From: Malurus cyaneus samueli | Taxonomy: Eukaryota > Chordata > Aves > Passeriformes > Maluridae | Assembly (NCBI GenBank): GCA_009741485.1 | Contig: CM019214.1 | Coordinates: forward strand, 51,548,863 to 51,612,862 | Length of the DNA: 64,000 bases | Reading direction: 5' to 3' | Part shown: positions 27,737-39,244 of the stretch, piece after piece | Layout of the letters: each line of letters opens with the position of its first letter | Position numbering within the stretch: position 1 is the stretch's first letter | Notes under the pieces: model-generated | What the model was told of the DNA's origin: nothing | Database searches by the model: none | The model's input: only the letters and a program-made list of their open reading frames with translations | Program-made: the position numbers and the translations under genes

Positions 27737-30700
27737 GTAAACAATTTTTGTCTGAAATGTCTGCTTCTTCTATTACAATTTAAGACGAGAATTATTTACA
27801 CATGGGATCTTGAAACTATGGTTTTGGGTTCTACTGTAAAAGAGAGCAGCCAAATACCAACAAAAACTAGTGCAAAGGACTGTACATGGATTTTGAGACT
27901 CCAAACCCCATTTGAAATATTATATAATACTCAAAATGCACATTACTGTTACTGACAGCAGTAACATAATTACAAAAAGAGTAACACCTAGCAAAGTAGA
28001 AATGGATTTCAAATAGATCATAAAATGCTTACATATTCTCATATAATCATAATATTATTTTTTTTATGTAGGCATCATCAAAACACAAAATGGAATACTA
28101 AGTGTCAAGCACAGTCATTAGCATTTGCTTATCAAAAAAATTAAACAAGCAAGAGCTTAGTATTTTTTTTATTCTTCATAGACACACCAAAGAAAAATAT
28201 GGCTAGTCATTCCAGCTTACTGTTTATCGAGTCTTTAGCAAGTCTAAAATCTGTGTTCCTAAACAACTTTCCTCTCTCAAATAGTCACAGGCATTCAAGT
28301 GACAGTGTTTTAAGCAAGGGTTACTTTCTATTTTATCATAATGTATTTTTTACATGTGAGGCATAGACATAATTGCTTGCATATTTGAGCAACACCTTCT
28401 TTAATAAATATGGACATGAATATCAGTTTTAAAAATTAGGCCTTTAATGAAAAATAGAGAGGTCTTGTATGAAAGCACATTTTATTAGCATTAGTTTTAG
28501 TTTCTGCCATTCAAGTAGGTGATTGCTCAGAACATATTCACAAAAAAAATACTATCTGGTTCAATTTAATGGAAAGAGAAGCTGCAGAGTTTCATATCTA
28601 GAGATTGCTCAAAATAAACCATTGGACTGAGTGAGTTCAGTAAAAATCATGACTAAAGAAGACAGAAGACTGACCTGTAAATCTTAACAGTCTTTTCTGT
28701 GAATGTCTACTGGAAATACATTTAGTTATTTTACCAACCACAGTTTTAAGAAAAATACAAAGGAGGGAGGGAAGTAGTTTGATCCTAAATGGGTAATCAT
28801 AAAAATATCAGCATGAAAAAGTAAATCTAGACCAGCAAGATCTGTCGTAGGCTACTCTTGATCAAGAGCCAATATTTGAAAGAACAGTTCTTGTGACATA
28901 ACAGTAATTAATTTTACTGAGTAAAATTTATGGTTCCTACACAGAAAATGTGACTCTTCTGGAGTGCCCTTTAGGCAAAAAACTGAAGCATGTTAGCACA
29001 GACAGACTCCTGTGTACAGCAGATGTTCCAGTGAAGACCTTGCAATAGCATTAATGTTGTCAAGTAACAATAAAAAAATAATTAGATTAAGTTAGAGTTT
29101 TTTGTGATAGTCTAGTACAAAATTAATCTATCAATATGTGTGAAGTCTACAGCTTGCAATAACTATGGAAACAAAACGCACACATCTGTGAAAGAGATGC
29201 TGAAATAAAAGAAAAAATGGTAGCCAGTCCTTATTGCTGTGCTCAGGAATCCTAACTTGCACCCTGTTGTGAATTAGCAATGCAAACAAACTTCAAAAAG
29301 AAGTCCGCATTCCCAAGGTTCAGTCACACATGTGCCTCAGGGTCCTACTGTTTGAAGACCAAATACATCACACAGAAGAAGGAGTTGTGTCAGGAAGATG
29401 TACATTTTCAAATGCAGCATCCCATTCTTGCTTTGAATTATTACGAGCAAAGATGATGTTGCTTGAATCACAAAGGAAAACAGTGATAACATGCAAAGAG
29501 ATAGAAGAAAAGCAGCATAAAGTGCCTTGGTAAAATGAATGTACATGAAAAGTCACAGGTCATAAAGCACAGAACACTAAAAAGGCTTGAAAAAAACATG
29601 GTTATAATTAAGCTAAAGGCATGGATGTGAGAAGCCTAGAAATCAGAGTGGTATTGACACTCCATGGAATTGTGTACTTTTAGTAATAAAAATAAGCAAG
29701 AATGGTAAGGGTACTTCTAGCAAGCTTAACTTTGGGATATTTTTCTCCTATATAGGAGATCCATATAGAAATGGATGGAAAATTACTGACCTTTTTCATA
29801 TGAATAAACGGAATAGAGAATTCAGGGGAAAAATCAATGGTATTATCTCTAAGATAATTTATTGATGTACTTAATTGTATTTTTGTTGCCAGCACTTTAT
29901 TAGTAACATAAATAAATATGCCAGTGTTTTTTATGTCTATATATACAGCTACAAAATGTATGAAACAGTTTATGCTGAATTACCATTACACTGGTAAAAA
30001 GGACAAGATGCTGTGGTAGCATGAATGTTATTTCTTTAGCCTATTCACAAATTACATGAAGAAAGGTATTTTTAAACTATTCAATTAAAAAATCAGACTG
30101 TGTCCCTTTGCCATAAATCAGAGTCCCAGCAGAGGCACCTAAATGAGCTATTTATAATTTTGCTGGTGCTGACAGAAGCAAAGTTTAGTAGCAGCCATAC
30201 CATTCCCTGAGGAACAGAGAGAGCTGGCCCTGTGGCTTCAGGAAGAAGCCATGGGTCCATGGAAGAGGGCACAGCCTTGTGCAAGGTATAAGGGGCCAGA
30301 GATGGAAAAGGGAAAAAAAAATCAGACAGAATTAACAGAGAGATGGAAAATTCCATGCTCTACACATTTATTGGTTTGGTATCAAAGAGGTCTTGGATCA
30401 AAATATAAGAATTTGAGGAATGCAGTCCAGATTTCAGATATCTTTCTTTTGGAGAAAGTGTTTTAACTGCTATAACACTGTACAGAAATAATTTCTTCCT
30501 TCTCTCCCTGGTATCTAACTGGGCCCTTCAGGGAGCACATACACCCAGATGGGATCCACCTGACCTAGTTTTGGACACTTAACATCTTCGTAATTAGAGC
30601 TGAGTTAGCTGTCTGGACTGTTTTCATAGTGAAGATATAGTTGTATAGCACCATTTGTCTCAGTTAAAATAAACACTCATAATAATTAGGTCAAACTAAT

Positions 30701-30767
30701 CACTTCCTAGAAATGTTGTTAATTATGAAGGAAGACCAAGATGAGTAATAGAGACACAGATCATAAA

Positions 30768-31230
30768 CACACAGGATAATTCAGGCTGCAAAGAACCTCA
30801 ATAAGTCTCCAGTCCAACCTTCTGCTGTTTGAAGTCGGACCAGGTTGCTGGGTTTTGTATCCAGTTGAGTCCTGACCACCTCCACGGCCAGAGATGGCAA
30901 AATCCCTCTGGACACAATCTGCTTCCCTGATTGTATCCTCACGTGGAAAAAATCTTTCTTATATCCAGTCTGTCTCTGCGCCTGTTGTTTTTTCTCGTCT
31001 CACCAAGCACCAATGTGAAGAACAAGGCTTCATCCTCTTGCTCACCTCCCCACAGACACTGAAGGCTTCTGTTAGGTATCCCTGAATCCATGACTTTTTC
31101 AGGCTGAACAAGGTCTTGTCCTCAGCATCTTCTCACAGGCCAGGTGCTGCTCCAACCACTCTGATGTTTTTCCACTGAACTCGCCTCAGTTTCCCATACT
31201 GGGGAGTCCAAAACTGAATGCAGTATTTTC
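30768..31230 (-). mobile_element. CR1 LINE 3' fragment, divergent
   Basis: Antisense CR1 landmarks follow in order: CAGTCCAACCTTCTGCTG, GACCAGGTTGCTGGG, a degenerate ATCCAGTTGAGTCCTGA, TCTCAC-AAGCACC and CAGGCTGAACAAGGTCTTGTCC. They are followed by CAGGTGCTGCTCCAACC and GAGTCCAAAACTGAATGCAGTA. Divergence is high. The right edge meets a second CR1 3' end at about 31232. Confidence 0.75.
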
Positions 31231-31231
31231 A

Positions 31232-31375
31232 CAATCATAGAATTTTTTGGGTTGGAAGGGACCTTTAAAGATTATCTGGACCCCCTGCCATGGAATGCCA
31301 GACACCATCAAGCCTGGCTTTGAACAAATCTAGGACTGGGGCATCATAAATTCTCCGTGTTGCCCACCAATCAGT
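31232..31375 (-). mobile_element. CR1 LINE 3' end, short copy
   Basis: The segment begins with the CR1 3'-terminal pattern AATCATAGAATTTTTTGGGT. It continues with TTGGAAGGGACCTTTAAAGA, CCCCTGCCATGGAATGCCAGA, CACCATCAAGCCTGGCTTTGA and a degenerate ACTGGGGCATCATAAATTC block. It is severely 5'-truncated, to about 145 bp. Confidence 0.85.
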
Positions 31376-31379
31376 GTGT

Positions 31380-33815
31380 GCAGCAAGAAAAGGCGAAACA
31401 TGGGGAAAAACAAAGGACTTAGTCCTTAAATGATGGCGAGAAAATCTTCAAATCAAAAAGTGTTTCTGTTTAGGATAAGACCTAAAAAGCCATGTAAGTC
31501 TTTGTGTCTGTGTGTAGTCTGATGTGCTGGGGTCATGCTGTGCAGTCTTGAACCTCAGACAGAACAGACATGGAGGGTCTCTGTTTTTGGTCTAGTCTCA
31601 GTGTCTCTTTTTTCCCCCACACAAATGAATAAGCAATTGATGCCACAATCTGCCTGTGCCTTGTAGCTGGCTGTGCATCCTCCCTGAGAAATAAGAGCAT
31701 ATGCCTGGGTTTGATAATGCAAACATTATCTCTGTGGTCACACACTGCTCAAGGAGTGAAAATAGTTCACCCAGTTTGGTCAGAGAAGAGAAATCCCCTA
31801 GTACTGACGCCAGTTCTGTGTCATGGCCCCTGCCAGCTAGGAATACACAACTGCTAGTCACAATCAGAGAACCTGGACCACTCAGCAGCCAAATGACAGA
31901 CAGAAGACTTGTCTTGCACAGAAATTGTGAAACAGAGTTTAGGTCTTCTTGTGTAACATTGATCAAGTGCTGCCCCTCACTTGGAAAATGCGGCAAATAT
32001 TTGTACTTTCTGTTTAGTTTTTAAACTTTTCTACTACAATCTTCTGCTGCACATTGACATTCTCAGCATCAGATGTAATTTGTAGGTATCTGAAAAAATA
32101 GAAACAGTCAAGCAGAAAAACATCAACGTAGCATTTGGCCATGCTGCTGGCAACAACCATGTTCCAATATTTGAGATGAAAAGCTGACTAAAGCAAAATA
32201 CCAATCCTGCAGTGTATCATTATTCTGAATGGTTGCAAGAATCCTTTTCCAATCCATTTGTCCGTTATACCAGACCATGACCTTGGATTTGCCTCACCAT
32301 TACAGACTTGCCTGGAGATCAGTGGATGGTGGCTGAGCCTGGTAGCTTGTCACAGCCACAATCCCCACACACTGATCTGACTTCCCTTGACCCCAGACCT
32401 GCCTCATCCCCATGGACATGTCTAGTTGCCCAGATTGCTGGCTGACCTGACCACCAGCACCACCTCTTCTCTTTTCCCCTTGTTTGGGTGATAGGAATTG
32501 CTGCCCTGCCAGCCCCTCCACCACTCCCAGCTGCCAGCCCCACTGGCCTTGCAGAGTATCTCAGGGTTGCTGCTTCCTGACACAGCCTAGCTGTAGAGCA
32601 GGCACCAAACACAGCTGGATATTGAGCACCAGGAGATGCAGATAGGTAATTTTATTACAGGTTATACTGCTGACATTTATGGAAGCACTTGTAACATAGT
32701 GAACCAAATAACCTTTCTTCCTCATCCAACACTCTTCTTATAACATACTCGCTGTCCCCTCTCTCACTCCCCTGCCATGGCCTTGTGTTTTACTGCTTTG
32801 TGTATTCCTCAAAGTATAAGTAGTTTTGGATCACGTTTAGGCATGAACATGGCTACTTTCTATATATTTGCAAAAACAAAAACATGCACTTGGGGATGAA
32901 TAAATAACAGAGAACCAACTTTTACCAACTTTTACCTTTACCAACTAGAAGATGCCAGAATTACAATGTAAAAAGGGCAAGTGTAGACAGTATATATGGC
33001 AAACAACTTTTTTTTTTGTCTAACTATATGAAAAGTCTTTTATTTTCTCTACTGTTCATTGTCCTTTAGTAGAAGAATTATCCAATATATATTGGATTAT
33101 TCTGGCTAAATAGGTATTGGGCTATATATAGCCCAAATAATCTCAGGCTACAAACTTGAAAAAATCAATAGAAAATGTCTGCAGGGTTTTTTAAATGCTG
33201 TTACTTCTTTAATTTCACTTATTAAAATGGTTTTTGTGTGTGAGTATGTGTGGTGAGATTAACTGTACTCCACTTAAATTATAATTCATTAACTTTATAA
33301 CTTTTGCCAAAGAAAAATTAGATTATCTCTTCCAAAGTCATTTCATGTCCTTAGCTGAAACTGCCCATTGACTCCATATAAAAATTGACTTTAATGGGGC
33401 CTCACATAAATTAATTTAACTCACTTAAATCTGGCTGAACTTCAAAGCCAGCTCGTATTTTCCTCACATGGCTTAGCTGAGACCTCCTCAGTCAGCAGAG
33501 CTGAGTCTTCCTTTAGCTTTCTCCTGATTTGACATGCTATCTATCCATAGGCTTTCAACACCCTCTTGAATAAATCGTTAGGAGCACTGTCTTTTAAACC
33601 AACAAGATTGTAATAAATGTTGACAGATTCTGGAGATGAAAGATATCCCTTTTTGTGGGTCTGTGTCTATGCTTTCATTGCAAATAAATTTAAAGGAATT
33701 ATTTCTGTAGAAGTCCTGTTGTAACCTGTGACTGCATTATTATCAGTATTTTTAAAACTTCTGATATCATTTTTATGTGTGAGTTCTGCCAAAGCTATTT
33801 GAATATTAAAGAAAC
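31380..33815. other. Intergenic DNA, no gene recognised; GC-rich block inside
   Basis: No open frame here has a recognisable product. A block at about 32290-32640 is clearly richer in GC than its surroundings and may be an unassigned repeat. Two AT-rich palindromes lie at 33080-33097 and 33117-33136. Confidence 0.5.
33080..33136. repeat. Two adjacent perfect AT-rich palindromes
   Basis: ATCCAATATATATTGGAT (33080-33097) and TTGGGCTATATATAGCCCAA (33117-33136) are each exact palindromes with no spacer. They are separated by 19 bases. They could form cruciforms, but no function is evident. Confidence 0.9.
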
Positions 33816-33849
33816 TTCCCTGTCTGACCATCCAGGAGCTACTCTAGCT

Positions 33850-34262
33850 GTCACACTCCCACCACCTGAGACTGTCACTGCTGGGACTGAGGTTCCTTCA
33901 CAGCAGGCACCTCCAGGGAGCTGACAGCTGCCTGTCTTAATGCCCTACACACCCCACTCTCACACAGTCACACCAGGTTTCCATACTGGCTCAACCCTAG
34001 GATTTCCACAGCAGAATCTCAGACAACTGGATACTTAAAATAATTTGATCATAGTGCAATCACAAAATAACAGGTCAAGCTGGTGCTTCTGAGGAGACTC
34101 CCTGAATAAAGGACTTGGCTCCTGCTGTGTCTCTGAGTGTCTGGTCACCTGGCTGGGCCACAGGTCCCTGTGCCTTGTTCTGCCAAGGGTCAGCAGCTCA
34201 GAGTCTCTTGCCTGGCGTTCCAACACCCAGAGGTCAACCTGCAGCTCAAACTGCAGCTGCAT
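33850..34262 (+). mobile_element. Possible solo LTR of an endogenous retrovirus (unconfirmed)
   Basis: This GC-richer segment stands out from AT-rich flanks. It starts near a TGTCACACTCCC word. Inside it an AATAAA polyadenylation signal (34103-34108, within CCTGAATAAAGGACTTGG) is followed by a TGCTGTGTCTCTGAGTGTCTGG stretch, an arrangement typical of the R region of avian LTRs. I see no clear terminal TG...CA pair, target duplication or internal retroviral genes. It could instead be an unrelated GC-rich block. Confidence 0.3.
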
Positions 34263-35188
34263 TCTGAGCTACAGGCACTGAATGTAGCACTGAATATTCC
34301 TCAACATGAATATAAAAGTAATTTCTAACCATGATTTCCTGATTAGAGATTGACATGGAAACATAAAAAGGATATTGCAAATAAATAAATTATTCTTTAT
34401 AAATATCTCTAACTGCATGGCCTACATTTTAAAATGCCATCAGTTATTTTGAATGAATTTCTGGGAATCTCACCTGAATGATAAATGTGCCTGGTTTTGA
34501 TAAAATGCTACAGTCAGAAAGTACTAAGCAACTACCCTCTGAATATCTGTCCCTTTTCAAGGAACTCAGGTGAAAAATTGAAATTTAAATACTTGAAACC
34601 ACAGGTTGATATTTGTAAATGTAAGATAAATACAGAAAAAATCCTATTCCTGTTCAAATTCTTCCTAAAACTGATTGACTTATGTGGGGACAGTTGCTCA
34701 ACAAACAAGAAACTTCTTTGTTGCTTTTTTATTTTTAATCAAGGCATAATATTATGGAGTTTAACTAGCAGTTTCCCTTGAATTTTCTTTTCTTTTGATC
34801 CTACTTCCTCCATTCAAAGCTCTGGCCATTGTTTTGTTTACATATACTTCATTAGATTAAACTAACCCACATGTATCTTAGTATATTTATAGGATATATC
34901 ATTCCCTCATGGATACCCTTTGGTCATGACAGTAACTTCTATTTTTAGTTGAACAACATATTTACTGCATGCTGGGGCAAGTATTTGGCTTCAGATTTGT
35001 AACACAATCAAGGTTTATTGTGCCAGCAATTCTGTGGACTTATTAATATGGGTGATAATGAAGGTACAAACACTTGTCTACAAATTCTGTTTATTCCTAC
35101 ACTTCCAAGAATTATATATCTAAAATTTGTCACTTAGGATCGGTTTGTTTAAAAAAATTAAACTCCAGCAAATACATACCTAATAACC

Positions 35189-35208
35189 AAAAAAAAAAAA
35201 AAAAAAAA
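35189..35208. repeat. A20 homopolymer
   Basis: About 20 adenines in a row. Confidence 0.9.
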
Positions 35209-35359
35209 GGAAGAAGAGCAAATACCAATACACAGTTTTGTTTTGTTTTGTTTTTTTTTTCCAAACCTGACAGGAATTTCATTTAATTTCATTTCACTTC
35301 ATTTCATTACATTCCAGGGCAGCCCCTGTCGTCATCCGAAAACGTTCCTAAAAAGGCTT

Positions 35360-35410
35360 AGAGTCGAAGACTCTGTCAGTTGAACTGTCTCCCAAAAGTA
35401 TTTTGGGAGA
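35360..35410. repeat. Two consecutive short perfect hairpins
   Basis: AGAGTC-GAA-GACTCT (35360-35374) is followed by TCTCCCAAAA-GTA-TTTTGGGAGA (35388-35410). Both have exact arms and 3-base loops, 13 bases apart. Confidence 0.85.
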
Positions 35411-36099
35411 GCCCTCCCTCTAGTGGGAAAAGAGGAGAGTTTTTGGAAGTGTTTTTCTGTCACACCACATGACACGGTGGGTTGATGCTGCAAATGGGAA
35501 GAGGAAAGAAAAAAAGGCTAACAATCAGAAATTAGATTCAGGAAAAAAATCATTGTGGAACAGGTCAGAGTGCTTTATGGAACTGTATAAAATATGATTG
35601 TCATCTTCTGGCTTTTCTTAAGGGAAAAAATTAAAAAGCCAAACCAACAAAAAACCCCAAACAAAACAGTTTTCTTATAGCAGATGTGCTGCATCTTTTA
35701 TACATACATATATCTCAAAATCCTTCAGAATTTTGTGTATACAGAAGGTAAAAAAATCCTTCTACACTTACTGATTATTCTAAGAAGTAGTCCAGTTTCA
35801 GATTAGCTTCTGAGAAAATTCTGTGTTCTTGTGGTATCAGCATTTAACTTATAAGCCTAACTAAAAATCGGAAAAAAATTTACTTCCCTTCATCCACTGG
35901 GATTCATCAATTCTTATAAGCTTCATCCATTCTGATAAGCTTTACCTTCCCTAGAGGCTGCTGAAGAAAATGCACACATACTCTGGAAAAGCTGTTAAAA
36001 ATGGGAAGCTTTCATTTACTTTGGGTTACTATACCAGCCAGTCACTACAAACATTTGAGCCTTGTCATTCAGCCAGCTCCTCATGCAGTGAACCATGTA

Positions 36100-36235
36100 C
36101 TGCTCATCTCACAACTGGATAACTTGTCCAGAAGGATGCTATGAGGGACAATGTCCAAAGCCTTAATAAAATCCATAAATCTACACCCACTGCATTCTCT
36201 TCATTCATGAGATGGGTGACTTTATTGTAGAACAA
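36100..36235 (-). mobile_element. CR1-type LINE ORF2 reverse transcriptase fragment
   Basis: On the minus strand, the sequence around 36120-36175 reads LDKxxxLxSxxVxDLAKxF-like RT text, best seen as DFIKALDIVPHSILLDK. This corresponds to the DFSKAFDTVSHxxLLxKL motif A region of CR1 ORF2. The flanking plus-strand words ATAAATCTACACCCACTGCATTCTC and GAGATGGGTGACTTTATTGTAGAA also fit the antisense CR1 ORF2 pattern (LINE coding remnants common in bird genomes). The first catalytic Asp of motif A is visible. The fragment is far too short to be active. Confidence 0.65.
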
Positions 36236-36607
36236 TATCAAATTAGAGTTAAATAGGAATTTCTATTTGTGAGATGTGGGAATTTCTAACAATTGTTATA
36301 AAAAGCTAGAGAGAATTTATGCACTCTTTGTGTCTTTAAAATAATGTTTTAATATGTGAGAATTACTGAGTAAACATATGATCTGAATTTAGACTAAAAC
36401 TGTAAAAACACACTGAAAGACACATTCTAATATTAGACTGCAGTGAATCAAGTTCTTCTGCTATATTTGGATTCTGGTAAACTTCATCTTCCTCCATGTC
36501 TGCAGAAGAAAATGCAAAAATACTCCTTAAAACTTAAAAAAATGTTAGAATACCATACCAACCATTCATAAAACTGCAAACAGTTGTTTTCGTGGTTTTT
36601 TGTTGTG

Positions 36608-36647
36608 TTTTTTTTTTTTTTTGTTTTTTTTTTTTTTTTTTTTTTTT
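36608..36647. repeat. Long interrupted poly-T tract
   Basis: T15, then G, then T24. The lysine-rich or phenylalanine-rich open frames on either strand across it are artefacts of the tract. Confidence 0.95.
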
Positions 36648-37009
36648 GCTTTATAGGAATTGATGAAAATAAACAGTTTTTCATTTTCCCTGATGAAATA
36701 CTATTCAAAAACTTGGGAGGAAAAAACAAGAGAAGAAAAAGAGGATTCCACAATGCCTCCTCTTAAAACAAATTTAGTAATTCCCCTCTGGAAATAATCC
36801 AAGTTGCTTCTAAAGAATGACCAAGAAGCGGCAATGTCTGTGCTCCCTCTCCTGGCCCATCAGCAACATTGACCTGGGCAAATCCTAACCAAGCTGATAG
36901 GGGTTGAGGCCTGTGCACAACAGAAAGACCAAAAATGTAAAGCCCTGCACTGTTTCAGCTTCATCAGTGAGAAAAAATTAAAAGTTATTTCAAATCCAAC
37001 TTAAATTGT

Positions 37010-37025
37010 AAAAAAAAAAAAAAAA
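37010..37025. repeat. A16 homopolymer
   Basis: A run of 16 adenines in intergenic DNA. Confidence 0.9.
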
Positions 37026-37266
37026 TCATTTCCAAGCTTCTTGAAAGTTTTTTCCAGCATCTGATAGTTAAATATAAAAATACCTCGCACAAGTGACAAC
37101 AGCACTTTTTTCAATATTTATAATACTGCAGGTAATTTTTAAAAATACAGTCAGCTACAGACATCCTGATCTCCAGGCTTGCAATCTGAAATCTTCAAAG
37201 AAATAGTTTATCTAATAAATTGTTCTCAAAGAAGATGTAAATAACCTTGTTAATACTAAAATTAGT

Positions 37267-37299
37267 ATTAGATCCTTTAAAATTAGATCCTTTAAAATT
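37267..37299. repeat. Two-copy 15-bp tandem repeat
   Basis: ATTAGATCCTTTAAA occurs twice back to back, followed by a partial third ATT. Confidence 0.85.
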
Positions 37300-39139
37300 G
37301 TTTGATGTAAACCCAGTAGCTCCACAAAACCAAACAGTATCAGAAATAAAAGGCTGATAGCTTTATCCTCTCAGGAGCAATTTATTTGTGTATTTCTGAA
37401 GAAAGAACTCATAGAACCAAGACTTTGTTGCTTCACCATACAAGATTAGGTATATTCTACTATGAAGAACAACAGGTGGCATGAACGATACAAATTTCAC
37501 CTCAAATATGAGAGAAAGTATCCTTTAAAAATCTTTGCAGTTGTTCTAGTACATTCAACACAGAGCTCTTACATCTGTAGTATGAAGCCATCCTTGCTGG
37601 ATTAGTTGTGGCTTCTCAGAAATATTTAACAATAGCTGGGTTTTTTCAGTTTTAATTAGAAGGATTTATTTATAATTAAAAATAAAAAATTGTTTTCATG
37701 ATAAATGGATAAAGCACATTCTGGCACTTGTGATTACTTTTTTCATTTACTATAATTTGATTATGACCTCAGATATCTGAGCCAGCTCAGAGGCAATGAG
37801 GTTCATACTGTAACTCAGGAATGCCTTCTCTCCAGCATGGTGTACCCTACACAAAAACTTGGAAAAACAATTTTCCTCTACTCTTGTTCAATTTTATAGA
37901 AAGGTGAGCTGGGCATAAGGGGTAGCAGGAAGGACAAAATCAAGATCCTGCTTGCTTCCTCCTACAATTTTTATGTTATTAACTTCTGAACTGGAAAGGA
38001 TACCACAGATTCTATTTTTGCACAAGATTTGCAAAGCAAACAACACTAGACAGCACTAAGCAAATATCCACCACTCTGGGAATCAACTGTCCACATGCTG
38101 TGTAGTGCGGCCCAAAACTGTAGGCTTATGGCCAAAAAAGCAAAGAGCATTAGGTGGCATCTAAGACACACAGTAGACAGGACTTCAAAAATAACATTTG
38201 GAATGGACCAATTAAATTACTAGGAAGGCAACCTCTCTTCTGTAACAGTTAATCCTATCCACAGCACGTGTTCTCCATGACCTGAGAGCTGAGACTGCAG
38301 CACCATCAGCGGTGTCACAGTTGCCTCCAGCCTCACCCCTCTTCAGAGCAGTTTGCCTGAGGGAATTGGGGAGTGTGGGCAGCCTCTTACCCCACACACA
38401 GGCATGAATTCAGGTGTGGCTCTGACCCATAATCATTTGCTCGTGCAAACCAGAATGACGCAGTAGCTTGAGACTCCATCAAGAAGATTTCTGGAAGAAG
38501 AAGTTCTGCTGGTTGGTGTCACAGGCTCAGAGCTATGAGCTGTGTCTTTCCTCTCCTGCTACTCTGCAATTTGAGAAGAAAAGGAAGGAGGTGTTAATTA
38601 CACCCTGACCCCTTTTCCAGTCATCCTTCCCATAGGCACAAGCAGGGGCTAAGCTTAATTTTGCTGCCATTGGTGAAGTGGAGCAATCCTGCCTCTGTGT
38701 TAGTACAAGGAAATGAGTAAGCCCACAACAAGCTATCCCAGCGTTAATACAAACTAATGAGGTTCTACAACACCAGCATCTTGACTCATGAAACCAACAC
38801 CTTCTACTTTTTAAAACATAAGGCTATTTGGAGATACACAATACCAACATAGCATAGTGTGACTTCAGAAGTGGGATATAGTCTGATAAATATCAACTAA
38901 ATATCCCACTACTGGTCGCTATAGTTAAACAATAATTAAAACCACGGAGTTTGTAGGTTTAACTTCGGATGGTAGCAACTTGTTGCAACCTTGGTTTTCA
39001 AGAAAACCTGTTGAACAACTGTCAGGTCAGTTTGAAAAAGCAATGCTCAATTCTATGACTTGCAATCTCGGTCTAAATACTACATGCACCAGCTACAAAT
39101 ACTTCAAATACTTGTGGCTTTAGGACACTGCACAAAGCC

Positions 39140-39240
39140 TTTCATAGAATTGTAGAGTGGCTGAGGTTGAAAGGGACCTCTGGAGGTCATCTGATCTAAC
39201 CACTCTGTTCAGCAGGACCATGTAGACCCCTTTTCTCCAG
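39140..39240 (-). mobile_element. CR1 LINE 3' end, short copy
   Basis: The plus strand reads TCATAGAATTGTAGAGTGGC, TGAGGTTGAAAGGGACCTC and TGGAGGTCATCTGATCTAACC, followed by a degenerate CAGCAGGACCA block. This is the antisense 3' end of a CR1 element, truncated to about 100 bp. Confidence 0.88.
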
Positions 39241-39244
39241 CTAT

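Larger units (their letters stand above)
23115..30765. other. Intergenic DNA, no gene recognised
   Basis: Very AT-rich non-coding sequence with homopolymer runs, including A tracts at 27102-27126 and 27720-27736. Open frames such as 25676-25963, 26266-26550 and 29330-29533 lack known domains, and none has a conserved look or splice context. The stretch at about 26100-26350 is somewhat richer in GC and could be repeat-derived, but I cannot assign it. Confidence 0.55.
34270..36095. other. Intergenic DNA, no gene recognised
   Basis: AT-rich sequence with short unassigned open frames (for example 34485-34781), an A20 run at 35189-35208 and a GTTTT-repeat stretch near 35236-35262. Two small perfect hairpins lie at 35360-35410. 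Confidence 0.5.
36236..39138. other. Intergenic DNA, no gene recognised
   Basis: AT-rich sequence including the long interrupted T tract at 36608-36647, an A16 run at 37010-37025 and a 15-base unit repeated twice at about 37267-37296. Open frames here have no recognisable products. Confidence 0.55.

Noticed and set aside
30470..30620. Resemblance to an ancient repeat around CACCCAGATGGGATCCACC
   Set aside because: The similarity was too vague to assign to any family.
36484..36766. Lysine-rich and phenylalanine-rich open frames near 36.6 kb
   Set aside because: They are translations of the poly-T tract in two directions.
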